Assembly: GCF_004683865.2 (NCBI RefSeq)
Contig: NZ_CP038439.1
Span: 1,962,501-2,026,500 of the forward strand
DNA length: 64,000 nt
Reading direction: 5' to 3'
Source: Paracoccus liaowanqingii
Lineage (GTDB): Bacteria > Pseudomonadota > Alphaproteobacteria > Rhodobacterales > Rhodobacteraceae
Part shown: positions 8,660 through 18,654 of the stretch, piece by piece
Position numbering within the stretch: position 1 is the stretch's first letter
Layout of the letters: each line of letters starts with the position of its first letter
Translations under genes and position numbers: made by a program
The notes under the pieces: model-generated
What the model saw: the letters and a program-made list of their open reading frames with translations, nothing else
Told to the model about the DNA's origin: nothing
Database searches by the model: none

Positions 8660-9877
8660 TCAGCGGTGCGGCAGCTCGGGCCGGATACGGGCGGCGATGA
8701 TGCTGCACAGCACCACCATCAGCGCGCACCATGCACCCAGAAACAGGCATTGCGTCGGAAAATCGACCCCGGCATCGATCAGAAGTCCGGTGATCCCGGG
8801 CCCGATGGCGGTCGAGATCACCATGATCGTCGTGGCCAGCGACCGGATCGCGCCCAGATGGGCGGTGCCGTAGAGCACGGGGAACAGCACGCCCCACAGC
8901 GACCCGGCCATGCCCTGGGTGATCCCCACCACCGCCAGCGCGACATACCAGCCTGCGACACCCTCGGCCGGGCCGATCAGGGTCACGCCGATCCCCATCG
9001 GCAGGACCAGAAGCGGCAGCAGCCGCAGCGCGCCGAAGCGGTCCGCCGCCCATCCCGCCCCGAAGGCCGCCAGGATAGTCGTCACGCCGAAGGCCGTGTA
9101 GCCCGGCGCCATCTGGGTCAGGGTCCAGCCCTTGACCTGCGCGACATGGGCCTGATGGAAGAAGATCACCGTCGCGATGAAGCCCGGCGTCAGCAGCACC
9201 GGCAGCAGCGCGGGCAGCAGCCAGTGGCCCGCCGCATCGCGCCTGCGCCATTGCCGCCCCTGCAGGCCCGGCCGCTCGACCCGGGCGGCGTGAAGGACCG
9301 GGTCGCGCCCCTCGGACAGAAGGATCGCCAGCAGCGGCGCGACGACCAGCAGCAGCACCGCCGCGACGACCAGCCAGGTGGCCTGCCACCCGACCGCGCC
9401 GATCAGCAGCACGACCAGCAGCGGCACGACGATCTCTCCGGCGGGATGGCCCAGATTGGTGATCGACACGGCTTGCCCGCGCCGCGCCTCGAACCAGCGG
9501 CCCATGGCGGTCATCGCGATATGGCTGAACATCCCCTGCCCGCAGAAGCGCAGCCCGAACAGCACGATCCCGAGCGCCAGCACCGAGGGCGCCTAGGCCA
9601 TCCCGATCGCCGCCGCCCCGAAGATCAGCGCGGCCAGCGGGGCCAGCCGCGACAGGGGCACGCTGTCGGCCAGCGATCCCTTCCAGAACATCAGCGCCGC
9701 CGCCGCCAGCGTGGCCACCGTGTAGAGGCTGCCCCAGCTGCCATCCGTCAGCCCGTGGCGGTCCTTGATGAACTCGGCGAACAGCGAGATGAACCAGGTC
9801 TGCCCGAAGGCCGAGGCGAAGGTCAGCAGCAGCCCGGCCCCCAGCCAGCGAAGATTGTCGCGAAGAAACGGGATCAT
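8660..9877 (-). pseudogene. MFS transporter split by an in-frame amber codon
   Basis: Read from the ATG at 9877, the frame gives a normal MFS N-terminus (M-I-P-F-L-R-D-N-L-R-W-L-G and several membrane spans), then meets TAG at 9593-9595 in the context A-I-G-M-A-stop-A-L-G-S. It continues in the same frame to 8660 with the rest of a roughly 405-residue, twelve-span carrier (G-M-F-S-H-I-A-M-T-A-M-G-R-W-F-E-A-R-R-G-Q). No other lesion is visible. The simplest view is a single nonsense mutation, for instance CAG or TGG to TAG. The 307-codon downstream part could start at an internal ATG at 9583 but would lack two or three spans. A sequencing error or suppression cannot be excluded. Substrate unknown. 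Confidence 0.8.
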
Positions 9878-9990
9878 GCGCAGGGACCGATCGGGGGCTG
9901 GGGCGGGAAAGATGCAGGGAGTGCAAGCCCGCATCTGTGGCATGACGGCGGCGGCCCTGCAATTGCTCAAGACCCCCGCACCCGCGGGAC

Positions 9991-10016
9991 GCGGCGCCCG
10001 ACCTTCGGGGCGCCGC
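9991..10016. terminator. GC-rich hairpin after the Usp gene
   Basis: Perfect 9-base inverted repeat GCGGCGCCC / GGGCGCCGC with an 8-base loop, 10 bases beyond the stop of the minus-strand Usp gene. No T-run follows on either strand, so it may only slow or protect transcript ends. Confidence 0.4.
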
Positions 10017-10026
10017 CCGGGCGGTC

Positions 10027-10881
10027 TCAGCGATACATCAGGACCGGGATCCTGACGGCCTGGACCATCGTGGTGGTGGTCGATCCGATGATCAGGCTGC
10101 GGATGCGGGAATGGCCGTAGGCGCCCATGACCAGCAGGCCGAAGCCCTCGGCGGAGGCCACCGACTGCAACACGTCCTCGGGCTCGCCCGGCGCGATCCG
10201 CGTGTCTGCGGTCAGGCCCGCGGCCCCCAGGATGCGCACTGCATCGTCCAGCTTGCCGCGCAGCGCGGGCGTGGGCTCGCCCACATAGAGCAGCGTGATC
10301 TGCAGCCCCTGGAAGACCGGGCTGACCGACATGCGCTGGACCGCCTTCTGGGCCGAGGCGCTGCCGTCGAAGGCCACCAGCACGCGGCCGATGGGCGCGA
10401 AGGCGCGCGAGGCCACGAAGACCGGGACCTTGGAGGCGCGCACGATGCGTTCCAGGTTCGAGCCCAGATGCGCCGTGGCGTATTCCGCCCCCTCGCCACA
10501 CTTGCCGATGACGATGGCGCGCAGGTCGGGCTCGGCCTCCTGGACGGCCTCCAGGATGTCGCCCTTGCGCAGATGCGGGGTGACCTGGCCCACGCCCTTT
10601 GCCTGCAGGATCGCCTGCGCATCCTCCAGGATGGCGCGGCCCCGGGCCTGGGCAAGCCGGGCGCGGCTTTCGTCGGCGCTGGCCAGCTCCTCCAGCAGGG
10701 CCGAGCGGGCGCCGAGCGTCAGCGCCCCGGACAGGTTCTGGGTCGACCCGATTTCGCGCCGGCCCAGCACGTGCATCACGTCGACCGAGGCCCTCAGGCG
10801 GGCCGCGATCCAGGCGGTGTGGTGGCAGACGCTTTCCGAATAGGCCGAGCCGTCGACCAGTGCGAGTATTCTGTCGGTCAT
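10027..10881 (-). CDS. Tandem universal stress protein (two Usp domains)
   Basis: 284 residues, twice the length of a single UspA. Domain 1 (about 1-145) begins R-I-L-A-L-V-D-G-S-A-Y-S; its C-terminal nucleotide-binding loop is degenerate. Domain 2 (about 155-284) begins R-V-L-V-A-F-D-G-S and ends with G-A-Y-G-H-S-R-I-R-S-L-I-I-G-S-T, which fits the ATP-binding G-2x-G-9x-G-S/T motif. Cytosolic. It follows the SulP gene by 13 bases on the same strand, so both are probably one transcript. SulP-Usp pairs are recurrent in bacteria, suggesting a stress or bicarbonate/sulfate-linked role, but no direct function can be assigned. Confidence 0.9.
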   Translation of the reverse strand: MTDRILALVDGSAYSESVCHHTAWIAARLRASVDVMHVLGRREIGSTQNLSGALTLGARSALLEELASADESRARLAQARGRAILEDAQAILQAKGVGQVTPHLRKGDILEAVQEAEPDLRAIVIGKCGEGAEYATAHLGSNLERIVRASKVPVFVASRAFAPIGRVLVAFDGSASAQKAVQRMSVSPVFQGLQITLLYVGEPTPALRGKLDDAVRILGAAGLTADTRIAPGEPEDVLQSVASAEGFGLLVMGAYGHSRIRSLIIGSTTTTMVQAVRIPVLMYR

Positions 10882-10894
10882 GATCTTCCCTCCC

Positions 10895-12391
10895 TCAATG
10901 CGACATCAGCTTGTCGAGCGCGCCGGGCTTGTCGTGGATGGCCAGCCTGTCGACCAGCGTCTCGGACGCTTCGTTCATGCCGATCAGCTCGACCTCGGCC
11001 CCGTCGCGGCGGAACTTGAGGATCGCCATGTCCAGCGCCTGCACGGAACTGATGTCCCAGATATGCGCGCCGGTGACATCGATGACGACTTTCTCGACCG
11101 CCTCCTTGAAGTCGAAGGCCTCGGCGAAATCCTCGGCTGAGCCATAGAACAGCTGCCCCTCGACCCGATAGGTGCGGGTGCGCCCGTCCTGGGACAGACT
11201 GGAGCGGATGCGGAACAGCTGCGCGATCTTGGCGGCGAAGAAGATCCCCGACAGCATTACGCCGACCAGCACGCCGATGGCCAGGTTGTGGGTGTAGACC
11301 ACCGTCACCACCGTCGCGATCATCACCACCGAGGAGGACCGGGGATGGGTCCTCAGGTTGCCGATCGAGGACCAGCTGAACGTGCCGATCGACACCATGA
11401 TCATGATCGCGACCAGCGCCGGCATCGGGATCCGCGCGACAAGATCGCCCAGGCCCACGACCAGGATCAGCAGCACGACGCCTGCGGTGAAGCAGGACAG
11501 CCGCCCGCGCCCGCCGGATTTGACGTTGATGATCGACTGCCCGATCATCGCGCAGCCCGCCATGCCGCCGATGAAGCCGGTGGCGGTGTTGGCGATGCCT
11601 TGGCCGATGCATTCCTGGTTGCGGTCGGACTTGGTGTCGGTCAGGTCGTCAACGATGTTCTGCGTCATCAGGCTTTCCAGCAGCCCTACGATGGCCACGG
11701 CGATCGAATAGGGCAGGATGATCTGCAGCGTGGTCAGGTTCAGCGGGATGTCCGGGATCAGGAAGACCGGCAGCGTGTCGGGCAGCGCGCCCATGTCGCC
11801 CACCGTGCGCACGTCCCAGCCCATCAGCGTGACCAGCAGCGTCAGCACGACGATGGTAACAAGCGGCGAGGGGATCGCCGTCGTCAGGCGCGGCACCAGG
11901 TAGATGATCGCCAGCCCCGCGGCCACCAGCGCATAGGTGAGCCAGGTGACGCCGGGCACCGACAGGTCCAGCTCGGTCAGCTGCGCCATGAAGATCAGGA
12001 TTGCCAGCGCGTTTACGAAGCCGGTCATCACCGATTTCGAGACATAGCGCATGAAGCGCCCCAGCTTCAGCAGCCCTGCGCCGATCTGGATCAGGCCCGC
12101 CAGCACGGTGGCGGCCAGCAGATACTCCAGCCCGTGCTCGCGCACCAGCGTGATCATCAGCACGGCAGTGGCCGCGGTCGCGGCCGAGATCATCCCGGGC
12201 CGGCCGCCCACGAAGGCGATCAGCACGGCGATGGAGAAGCTGGCGTAAAGCCCCACGCGGGGGTCGACGCCGGCGATGATGGAAAAGGCGATGGCCTCGG
12301 GGATCAGGGCCAGGGCCACGACAAGTCCCGCCAGCAGGTCGCCGCGGATGTTGCCGAACCATTGGTTGCGGTATTCGGAAAGTGAGATCAT
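10895..12391 (-). CDS. SulP-family anion transporter with C-terminal STAS domain
   Basis: 498 residues. N-terminal membrane domain of ten or more spans (about 15-390) with SulP marks: [25 protein letters not shown], and [17 protein letters not shown] cytosolic STAS domain follows (about 400-498; [15 protein letters not shown]). The substrate may be sulfate, bicarbonate or a dicarboxylate; the sequence does not decide. It lies 13 bases upstream of the Usp gene. A possible 55-residue ORF ends 3 bases before its start and could be translationally coupled to it. Confidence 0.93.
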   Translation of the reverse strand: MISLSEYRNQWFGNIRGDLLAGLVVALALIPEAIAFSIIAGVDPRVGLYASFSIAVLIAFVGGRPGMISAATAATAVLMITLVREHGLEYLLAATVLAGLIQIGAGLLKLGRFMRYVSKSVMTGFVNALAILIFMAQLTELDLSVPGVTWLTYALVAAGLAIIYLVPRLTTAIPSPLVTIVVLTLLVTLMGWDVRTVGDMGALPDTLPVFLIPDIPLNLTTLQIILPYSIAVAIVGLLESLMTQNIVDDLTDTKSDRNQECIGQGIANTATGFIGGMAGCAMIGQSIINVKSGGRGRLSCFTAGVVLLILVVGLGDLVARIPMPALVAIMIMVSIGTFSWSSIGNLRTHPRSSSVVMIATVVTVVYTHNLAIGVLVGVMLSGIFFAAKIAQLFRIRSSLSQDGRTRTYRVEGQLFYGSAEDFAEAFDFKEAVEKVVIDVTGAHIWDISSVQALDMAILKFRRDGAEVELIGMNEASETLVDRLAIHDKPGALDKLMSH

Positions 12392-12394
12392 GAA

Positions 12395-12562
12395 TTATCC
12401 AAAACCCTGCATCGGCTGGCCATTCGAAAGGCGGTCCGGCATGTCTGTCTCAGGGTCGATCAAAGGATTGTCCGGCGGATCGGCGGCCGGAAGAGCCACC
12501 CGGGCTTTCACCGGGTCCTTGCGCTTGATCGTGTCATAGACGGAAAGGCGCCGCGGGATCAA
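12395..12562 (-). CDS. Possible small ORF abutting sulP
   Basis: A 55-residue frame from a TTG at 12562, with CAGGAA about 8-10 bases upstream, to a TAA that ends 3 bases before the SulP ATG. The product is polar ([14 protein letters not shown] in the first third; [14 protein letters not shown] later), with no membrane segment. Its codon use is plausible and its position tight against sulP suggests a leader or coupled small protein. It is also the only candidate in the 330-base gap 12392-12721. I do not recognise it and it could be chance. Confidence 0.3.
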   Translation of the reverse strand: MIPRRLSVYDTIKRKDPVKARVALPAADPPDNPLIDPETDMPDRLSNGQPMQGFG

Positions 12563-12721
12563 CCGGCTTGTTCCTGAAAATCGCCCTGCCGGACCCGGTC
12601 TGCCCGCATCGGGGCAGAAAGGACGGGGTCGCCCGGGCGGCACAGGGCACCGTCACCTGCCCCAGTTAGGGTCGGTTGGCCCGGTGGCGGGACGCAGTTT
12701 GCCGCAGCGCGGACGGCAGGA

Positions 12722-13993
12722 TCAGATCAGGAAGATGTCGTCGGCGATGTCCTCGGCGGTCAGGCCGCGCCCGTCGAGGGCGATCCGGTCGCCGCCGCCG
12801 AAAAGCAGCACCACGCCCGACGACGTCTCGCGGATGACATCGCCATAGAACTCCGCGACCGAGCGGGACATCAGCGCATCGTCGATGAGCAGGCGGTCGA
12901 TGCCCGGCTGATAGTCGGCGATCCGGTCGGCGCCGTCCCCCTCGTGGAAGACGAAGGTGTCGCGCCCGCTGCCGCCGACCAGCAGGTCGTTGCCGCGCGC
13001 GCCGATCAGGGTGTCGTTGCCCGCCCCCCCGCGCAGGGTGTCCGAGCCGGGACCACCGTGGAGATAGTCGAAGCCCGCGCCGCCATCCATCCGGTCATTC
13101 CCGGGGCCGCCCAGCAGGGTGTCGTGCCCCGCCCCGCCGGTCAGCGTATCGTTGCCGGCGCCGCCGCGCAGCAGGTCGTGGCCGTTGCCGCCGACAAGGC
13201 GGTCGTCGCCGCGCTGCCCGTCCAGCGTGTCGTTGCCATTGCCGCCCACCAGAAGATCGGCGCCCAGGCCGCCGATCAGCCGGTCATGGCCCGCGCCGCC
13301 GTACAGCGTGTCGTGGCCCGCACCGCCGGCCATCCAGTCGTCCCCGGCGCCGCCCCGGGCCAGGTCGGAGGTCGCGCCGAGGCGGAAATCATCCGCACCT
13401 GCCGTCCCCTCGACCGCACGCCCTCCGGGCGAGGACTGCCGCACGGCGCCGTCGAAGACCTCGTCCAGCCAGTCCCCCCGGCTGTCGACATCCGCGACCA
13501 GCGCGGGCTCGGCGGTCACCGGGAACAGCCCCGTGTCCAGCGCGGGCTGGCCCGTGGTGCGGCCGAAATTCTGCGTGGCCATCAGGACCGTGTGGCCCTG
13601 GAAATTCCCGACCTCCAGCCCGATGCCGATATATTCCATCCGGGGCGAGACGATGTTCTCGTAATGGCTGGGGCTGTCCATCAGGTTGCGGTGCAGCTGC
13701 CTGACCTCGTCGCGCAGATCGCCGCCGCCGCTGATCCCGACATAGGCCAGGTTCTCGGCCGTGCCCCAGCTTTGCCCGTACATGGGAAAGCCCGCCTGCT
13801 CGATCCGCGCGGAGGCGGAGGATCCCCTGGCGCCCGAATGCGAGAAGACGTCAGCATCCAGCATCCAGCGGCTGTGGGCATCGGCGGATTCGTTCAGCGA
13901 CCGTGCGATCCGCAAGGGAGCCAGACCCAGATCGGCGCGGGTCTGGTTGACCAGGCTGACAAAATAGCGCTCGTCCGCGGTGGCAAGGCTCAT
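12722..13993 (-). CDS. CAP-domain protein with RTX calcium-binding repeats
   Basis: 423 residues from the ATG at 13993, which has GAGGGG 8 bases upstream. The frame extends upstream to 14143 but that part looks non-coding. Residues about 8-150 form a CAP/SCP domain (L-V-N-Q-T-R; H-S-R-W-M-L-D; F-S-H-S-G; W-G-T-A-E-N-L-A-Y; M-D-S-P-S-H-Y-E-N-I-V), the bacterial type also called YkwD. Residues about 225-365 hold roughly fourteen glycine/aspartate nonapeptides of the form G-G-x-G-x-D-x-L-x. No signal peptide is present, and an aspartate/isoleucine-rich C-terminus is typical of type I secretion substrates. It is probably exported and folded by calcium outside the cell. No dedicated type I ATPase lies next to it. 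The RND genes upstream are a different export class. Confidence 0.85.
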   Translation of the reverse strand: MSLATADERYFVSLVNQTRADLGLAPLRIARSLNESADAHSRWMLDADVFSHSGARGSSASARIEQAGFPMYGQSWGTAENLAYVGISGGGDLRDEVRQLHRNLMDSPSHYENIVSPRMEYIGIGLEVGNFQGHTVLMATQNFGRTTGQPALDTGLFPVTAEPALVADVDSRGDWLDEVFDGAVRQSSPGGRAVEGTAGADDFRLGATSDLARGGAGDDWMAGGAGHDTLYGGAGHDRLIGGLGADLLVGGNGNDTLDGQRGDDRLVGGNGHDLLRGGAGNDTLTGGAGHDTLLGGPGNDRMDGGAGFDYLHGGPGSDTLRGGAGNDTLIGARGNDLLVGGSGRDTFVFHEGDGADRIADYQPGIDRLLIDDALMSRSVAEFYGDVIRETSSGVVLLFGGGDRIALDGRGLTAEDIADDIFLI

Positions 13994-14057
13994 CCGGGTG
14001 TCCCCTCTGAAAGACCGACGTGACACCGCGACGCGCGACTCATGCTCTGGTTGTTCT

Positions 14058-14067
14058 AGTCTAGACT
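14058..14067. promoter_or_regulatory. 10-base perfect palindrome upstream of the RTX gene
   Basis: AGTCTAGACT, self-complementary, about 65 bases upstream of the RTX start, in an AT-richer stretch. It could be an operator or part of the promoter; no regulator can be named. Confidence 0.3.
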
Positions 14068-14192
14068 TATGCTCGTGCACGGCAACGAGGTTTGGCCCGA
14101 CCGTGGCCCGACTTACAGCGCATTCGACCGAATTTCCAGACACGGCTGCGGGAGCGGCGTCCGGATCCGGGATGGGCGGTCAGGGCCAGCCG

Positions 14193-17100
14193 TCAGGCCG
14201 TCCCCTCCCCGGCCAGCGCCTTGTCGACCGCCTCGCTGGCCTGGCCCTTGCGCGAGGTCAGGGGTGCCAGCAGCGTATAGAGCAGCGGGATCACCACGAC
14301 GATCAGCACGCTGGAAAAGGCGAGCCCGCCCAGGATCACCAGCCCGATGGCGACCCGGCTTTCCGCGCCCGCGCCGGTGGCCAGCACCAAGGGCACGGCG
14401 CCCAGCAGGGTCGAGGCCACGGTCATCATGATCGCGCGCAGACGCGAGGTGGCGCCCTCGATCGCCGCCTCGCGGACATCCTTGCCCTCGTCGCGCAGCT
14501 GGTTGGCGAACTCGACGATCAGGATGCCGTTCTTGGCCATCAGGCCGATCAGCAGCACCATCCCGACCTGGCTGTAGATGTTGAGCGATTGCCCCGTCAG
14601 GAACAGAGTTCCGAGCGCGCCCGTGACCCCGAGGGGGATGGGCAGGATGATGATCAGCGGATGGACAAAGCTTTCGAATTGCGCCGCCAGCACCAGGAAG
14701 ACGATCAGGACCGCCAGCCCGAAGGCAAAGATCAGCGCGCCGGACGAATCCTGCAGTTCTCGGGCCTGGCCGTCCAGGGTCATGGTCGCCTCGACCGGCA
14801 GCTCCTCGGCGGCGGCCTCCTCGACGAAGGCGATGGCGCTGCCCAGATCGTAGCCGTCGGCCAGACCGGCCGACAGCTCGACCGAGGGAAGGCGGTCGAA
14901 GCGGTAGAGGGCGGGCGGCCCGGCATCGTCCTCGATCGTCACCAGCCCGGCCAAGGGGACCAGCTGGCCCGAATCCGTGCGGATGAAGCTGGCTTGGATG
15001 TCCTGCGGCGAGACGCGGTCGGCATCCTCGGCCTGCACGATCACCGGATACTGGCGGCCATCCTCGGTGAACTCGCTGACCTCGGCCGAGGCGAACAGCA
15101 CCTGCAGCGCCTCGGACACGTCCGCCGCATCCAGGCCCAGGTCGCGGACCCGGTCGCGATCCACCGTCACGCGATAGCCGGGCTGGTTCGGCTCGTAGGC
15201 GTTCTGGACGTTCACCAGTTGGTCGTTGCCCTCCATTGCCCGCTGCATCAGGGTGGCCCATTCGATCACCTCGGCGCGGTTCGGGCCGCCCACTTGGATC
15301 TGCAGCGGGCTGCCCGCGCCGCGCAGGCCCAGGCCCGCCGGGCTGTCCACGCGGATGTCCGCGGCGCTGATCTGCTGCAGCCGGGGTTCGATGCGGTCGA
15401 TCACCTCGAACTGCGATTCGTCCCGGTCGCCCCATTCCGCCAGCCGGACGATCACGAAGGCGCGGTTCAGATCGCCGTAGCGGCCCACGATGGAGGTGAT
15501 GCCGGTGGCGCTGCCGTCCTCGATCAGGGGCTGCAGGATCGTCTCGACTTCGGTCACGACCGCATCGGTATAGCTGAGGTTCACGCCGATGGGTCCGTCG
15601 ACATTGATGAAGAAGATGCCGCGGTCCTCCTCAGGCGTCAGCTCCGACGGCAGCCGGTCGAAGAGCGGCCATGACAGCGCGCCCAGAAAGGCCACCACGC
15701 CCAGCACCAGCCACGGCAGCGCCAGCACCATCCCCAGCAGCTTGCGGAACCCCGTCTCGACGGCGGCAAAGACGCGGTCCACGAGGCGCCCGAACCAGCC
15801 CGGCGTCTGGTCCTTGCGCAGAAGCCGCGAGGCCAGCAGCGGCGCCAGCGACAGGGCGACGAAGCTGGACACGATCACCGCGACGGCCAGGGTGATGCCG
15901 AATTCGGTGAACAGGCGCCCCGCCTCGCCCTCCAGCAGCGAGATGGGGACGAAGACCGAAACGAGGACGGCGGTGGTCGCGATGACCGCGAAGGTCACCT
16001 GACGCGATCCGTTGGCGGCGGCGGCCAGGGGGTCCTCGCCATTTTCCACCCGGCGCTGGACGTTCTCCAGCACGACGATGGCGTCGTCGACGACCAGACC
16101 GATGGCCAGGATCAGCGCGAAGAGCGTCAGGATGTTGATCGAGAAGCCGAACAGCGCCAGCCCCGCGCAGGCGCCCACGACGGCGACCGGGATCGTCACC
16201 GCCGGGACCAGCGTCGCGCGCAGCGAGCCCAGAAACAGTGCGATCACCGCGACGACCAGGGCGGTGGTGATGCCCAAGGTGACCAGCACCTCGCGGATCG
16301 AGGCGCGGATGAAGACGGCGTCGTCGCTGGCGACGGTCAGCTGGGTCCCCGGCGGCAGGCTGGCGCGCAGGTCGGGCAGCAATGCCTCGACCGCGGCCGA
16401 AATCTCGACCGTGTTCGATTGCGACTGGCGCAGGACCGACAGGCCCACCGCCGACTGGAAATCGGCGCGCAGGATCGAGCTGTCATCCTCGACGCCCCGT
16501 TCCACCCGCGCGACCTCGCCCAAGGTCACCGGGAAATCCGCCGTCCCGCCGACCGAGATGCTTTCGAATTCCGCCGGTTCGGACAGCCGCGTGTCGGTGC
16601 GGATTTGGAACTGGCGCGAGGTCGTCTCCAGCGCCCCGGCGGGCAGTTCGATGTTGTTGCGCTCCAGCGCCTCGATAACCTCGGAGGTGGTGACGTTGCG
16701 GGCCGCCAAGGCGCGGCGGTCCAGCCAGATGCGCATGGCATAGGCCTGCTCGCCCTCGATGGTGACATCGGCCACGCCGTTGATCGTGGCGATCCGGTCG
16801 ACCAGATAGCGGTCCGCGAAATCCGTCAGGTCCGAGGCCGACTGCCGTTCGCTGGTCAGGCTGAGGCGGATCACCGGGTCGCCCTGATCGTCGCTTTTCG
16901 CCACGGTCGGATCCTCGGCCTGCAGCGGCAGGTCGCCCGAGATCCGGGCCACTTCGGCCCGCACGTCATTGGCGGCGACGTCGATGTCGACGCCGGTCTC
17001 GAACTCGATCACCGTCCGGCTGTTGCCGCGCGCGCTGTCCGACGAGATGGTGCGGATGCCCGAGATGCCCGACACCGCGCCCTCGATCACCGTGGCGATC

Positions 17101-17285
17101 TCGGCATCGACCACCTCGGGGGCGGCGCCTTCATAGGGCACGTTGATGGTGACATTCGCGGTGTCCACGTCGGGCAGTTCGCGCACCGGCAGCGACAGGA
17201 CCGCCGCGGTGCCGCCGACCAGGATCAGCAGGTTGGCGACGATGGCCAGGACGGGGCGGCGCAGGCACAGTTCCGACAGGGTCAT
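14193..17285 (-). CDS. RND-family multidrug efflux permease (AcrB-like)
   Basis: 1030 residues, normal for HAE-1 RND pumps. N-terminus M-T-L-S-E-L-C-L-R-R-P-V-L-A-I-V-A-N, the first membrane span, then a large periplasmic porter domain, spans 2-7 near the middle, a second periplasmic loop and spans 8-12 at the end. Motifs include L-A-I-G-L-V-V-D-D-A-I-V-V-L-E-N in span 4, with the charged residues of the proton relay, and G-L-M-A-K-N-G-I-L-I-V-E-F-A-N in span 10. It exports small amphiphilic compounds by proton antiport. The GTG/ATG-type overlap with the adaptor (17282-17285) shows a two-gene operon. No outer-membrane channel is encoded beside it, so it likely uses a TolC from elsewhere. The substrate is unknown. 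Confidence 0.94.
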   Translation of the reverse strand: MTLSELCLRRPVLAIVANLLILVGGTAAVLSLPVRELPDVDTANVTINVPYEGAAPEVVDAEIATVIEGAVSGISGIRTISSDSARGNSRTVIEFETGVDIDVAANDVRAEVARISGDLPLQAEDPTVAKSDDQGDPVIRLSLTSERQSASDLTDFADRYLVDRIATINGVADVTIEGEQAYAMRIWLDRRALAARNVTTSEVIEALERNNIELPAGALETTSRQFQIRTDTRLSEPAEFESISVGGTADFPVTLGEVARVERGVEDDSSILRADFQSAVGLSVLRQSQSNTVEISAAVEALLPDLRASLPPGTQLTVASDDAVFIRASIREVLVTLGITTALVVAVIALFLGSLRATLVPAVTIPVAVVGACAGLALFGFSINILTLFALILAIGLVVDDAIVVLENVQRRVENGEDPLAAAANGSRQVTFAVIATTAVLVSVFVPISLLEGEAGRLFTEFGITLAVAVIVSSFVALSLAPLLASRLLRKDQTPGWFGRLVDRVFAAVETGFRKLLGMVLALPWLVLGVVAFLGALSWPLFDRLPSELTPEEDRGIFFINVDGPIGVNLSYTDAVVTEVETILQPLIEDGSATGITSIVGRYGDLNRAFVIVRLAEWGDRDESQFEVIDRIEPRLQQISAADIRVDSPAGLGLRGAGSPLQIQVGGPNRAEVIEWATLMQRAMEGNDQLVNVQNAYEPNQPGYRVTVDRDRVRDLGLDAADVSEALQVLFASAEVSEFTEDGRQYPVIVQAEDADRVSPQDIQASFIRTDSGQLVPLAGLVTIEDDAGPPALYRFDRLPSVELSAGLADGYDLGSAIAFVEEAAAEELPVEATMTLDGQARELQDSSGALIFAFGLAVLIVFLVLAAQFESFVHPLIIILPIPLGVTGALGTLFLTGQSLNIYSQVGMVLLIGLMAKNGILIVEFANQLRDEGKDVREAAIEGATSRLRAIMMTVASTLLGAVPLVLATGAGAESRVAIGLVILGGLAFSSVLIVVVIPLLYTLLAPLTSRKGQASEAVDKALAGEGTA

Positions 17286-18412
17286 TGGCGGGTCCCGTCG
17301 GCGGCGGCGGTGTCGGCCGTCTCCTCCTCAGGAGCTTCGCCACCCTCGTCCTCGGGTTCGACCGCGTCGCCGTCCTCGATGGCTTGCAGGCCGGTGGTGA
17401 TCACCGTCTCGCCCGCCTCCAGCCCCTCCAGGATCTCGACCGCGCCATCCTGCAGCAGGCCGGTCCGCACGGTCCGTTCGCGCGCCTGGCCCTCCTCGGG
17501 GACGAAGACGATGGCCTCGTCGCCGATATTCACGATGGCCAGTTCCGGCACGGTGACCGAAGTCCGGGTCTCCAGCGTCAGGTCGACATTCATCAGCATG
17601 CCCGTGGTCAGCGTCCCGTCCGCATTGTCGAACAGCCCGCGCACCTCGAAGAAGCGCGCGACCGGATCGATCCGCGTGCCGACGGTGGACAGCTCGCCCG
17701 TGAAGACCCGGTCGCTGCCCGCGCCGGTGGCCTGCAGCGCCTGCCCCGTCTCGACCTGCAGGAACAGGGATTCGGGCAGGTTGAAGATGATCTCGATCCG
17801 CGACAGGTCGTCCAGCGTCGTGATCACGTCGGTGGGCTCCAGCCGACGGCCGGTCTCGATGTCGGTCAGCCCCACCGTGCCCGCGAAGGGCGCGGTGATC
17901 CGACGGTCGTCGACCTCGATCCGGGCGGCGTCCAGTTCGGCCTGCGCCAGGTCCAGATCGGCCAGCGCCGTGTCCAAGGACGCATCCGCCGCCACGTTGC
18001 GGTCCGACAGCTCGCGCGTCCGGTCCGCCGTCGCCTGCGCGTCCCCAAGCCGCGCCTCGACCTGCCGCAGGGCGGCGCGTTCGGCCCGGTCGTCCAGCTG
18101 GACCAGGCCGTACCCTGCCTCGACCCGCGTGCCGCTCGGGATGTCGAAGGAGGCGACCACCCCCGCCGTGCGCGGCAGGATGTCGCCCGAGCGGATGGCC
18201 CGCGTGTTCCCGACCGCCGAGAACTGCTCGACGATCTCGGCCTCTTCGGCCAAGGCGGTGCGGACCGTCTGAGCCTCGGGGCCCGCATCGCCCTCGTCGC
18301 CGGCCTCCTCGCCCATGATCCGGTCGACCATCGGCCCGCCGAAGCCAAGTGCCGCGCCGATCCCCAAGGCGACCGCCAGCACGCACGTGATCGCCAAGAT
18401 GCCCTTGCGCAT
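17282..18412 (-). CDS. RND efflux periplasmic adaptor (HlyD/AcrA-like)
   Basis: 376 residues. One N-terminal membrane anchor (G-I-L-A-I-T-C-V-L-A-V-A-L-G-I-G), no lipobox. Then the usual order: barrel-sandwich/lipoyl halves (G-D-I-L-P-R-T-A-G-V-V and I-T-A-P-F-A-G-T-V-G-L), a coiled-coil hairpin between them (about 105-165), a beta-barrel, and a membrane-proximal domain. The acidic C-terminal tail (E-D-E-G-G-E-A-P-E-E-E) is longer than usual. It overlaps the RND permease start by 4 bases. The 240 bases between it and the divergent A-T-R enzyme gene presumably hold both promoters; no TetR-type regulator is adjacent. Confidence 0.93.
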   Translation of the reverse strand: MRKGILAITCVLAVALGIGAALGFGGPMVDRIMGEEAGDEGDAGPEAQTVRTALAEEAEIVEQFSAVGNTRAIRSGDILPRTAGVVASFDIPSGTRVEAGYGLVQLDDRAERAALRQVEARLGDAQATADRTRELSDRNVAADASLDTALADLDLAQAELDAARIEVDDRRITAPFAGTVGLTDIETGRRLEPTDVITTLDDLSRIEIIFNLPESLFLQVETGQALQATGAGSDRVFTGELSTVGTRIDPVARFFEVRGLFDNADGTLTTGMLMNVDLTLETRTSVTVPELAIVNIGDEAIVFVPEEGQARERTVRTGLLQDGAVEILEGLEAGETVITTGLQAIEDGDAVEPEDEGGEAPEEETADTAAADGTRQ

Positions 18413-18654
18413 GCGTTTTTCCCCTTGTGCGGCACAATCGCCGCGTCACCGGGGCAAGTCATGTTCCCCGCAAGAGTTCCTGCCGGGATCTCTACGATTG
18501 CGTTACGGATCCGGTGCCTGCCCCCGGGTGGAGCAACCGGGACTGGCCTCTGCCGCAGACAGGACCGCCGTCGCGTGACACTTGGCCGCATCGCCGCGTC
18601 GGGCGGGGCGGCACCCGCCCGCGCCTGCGGTGGACAAACCCGGGCAACTCTCCT

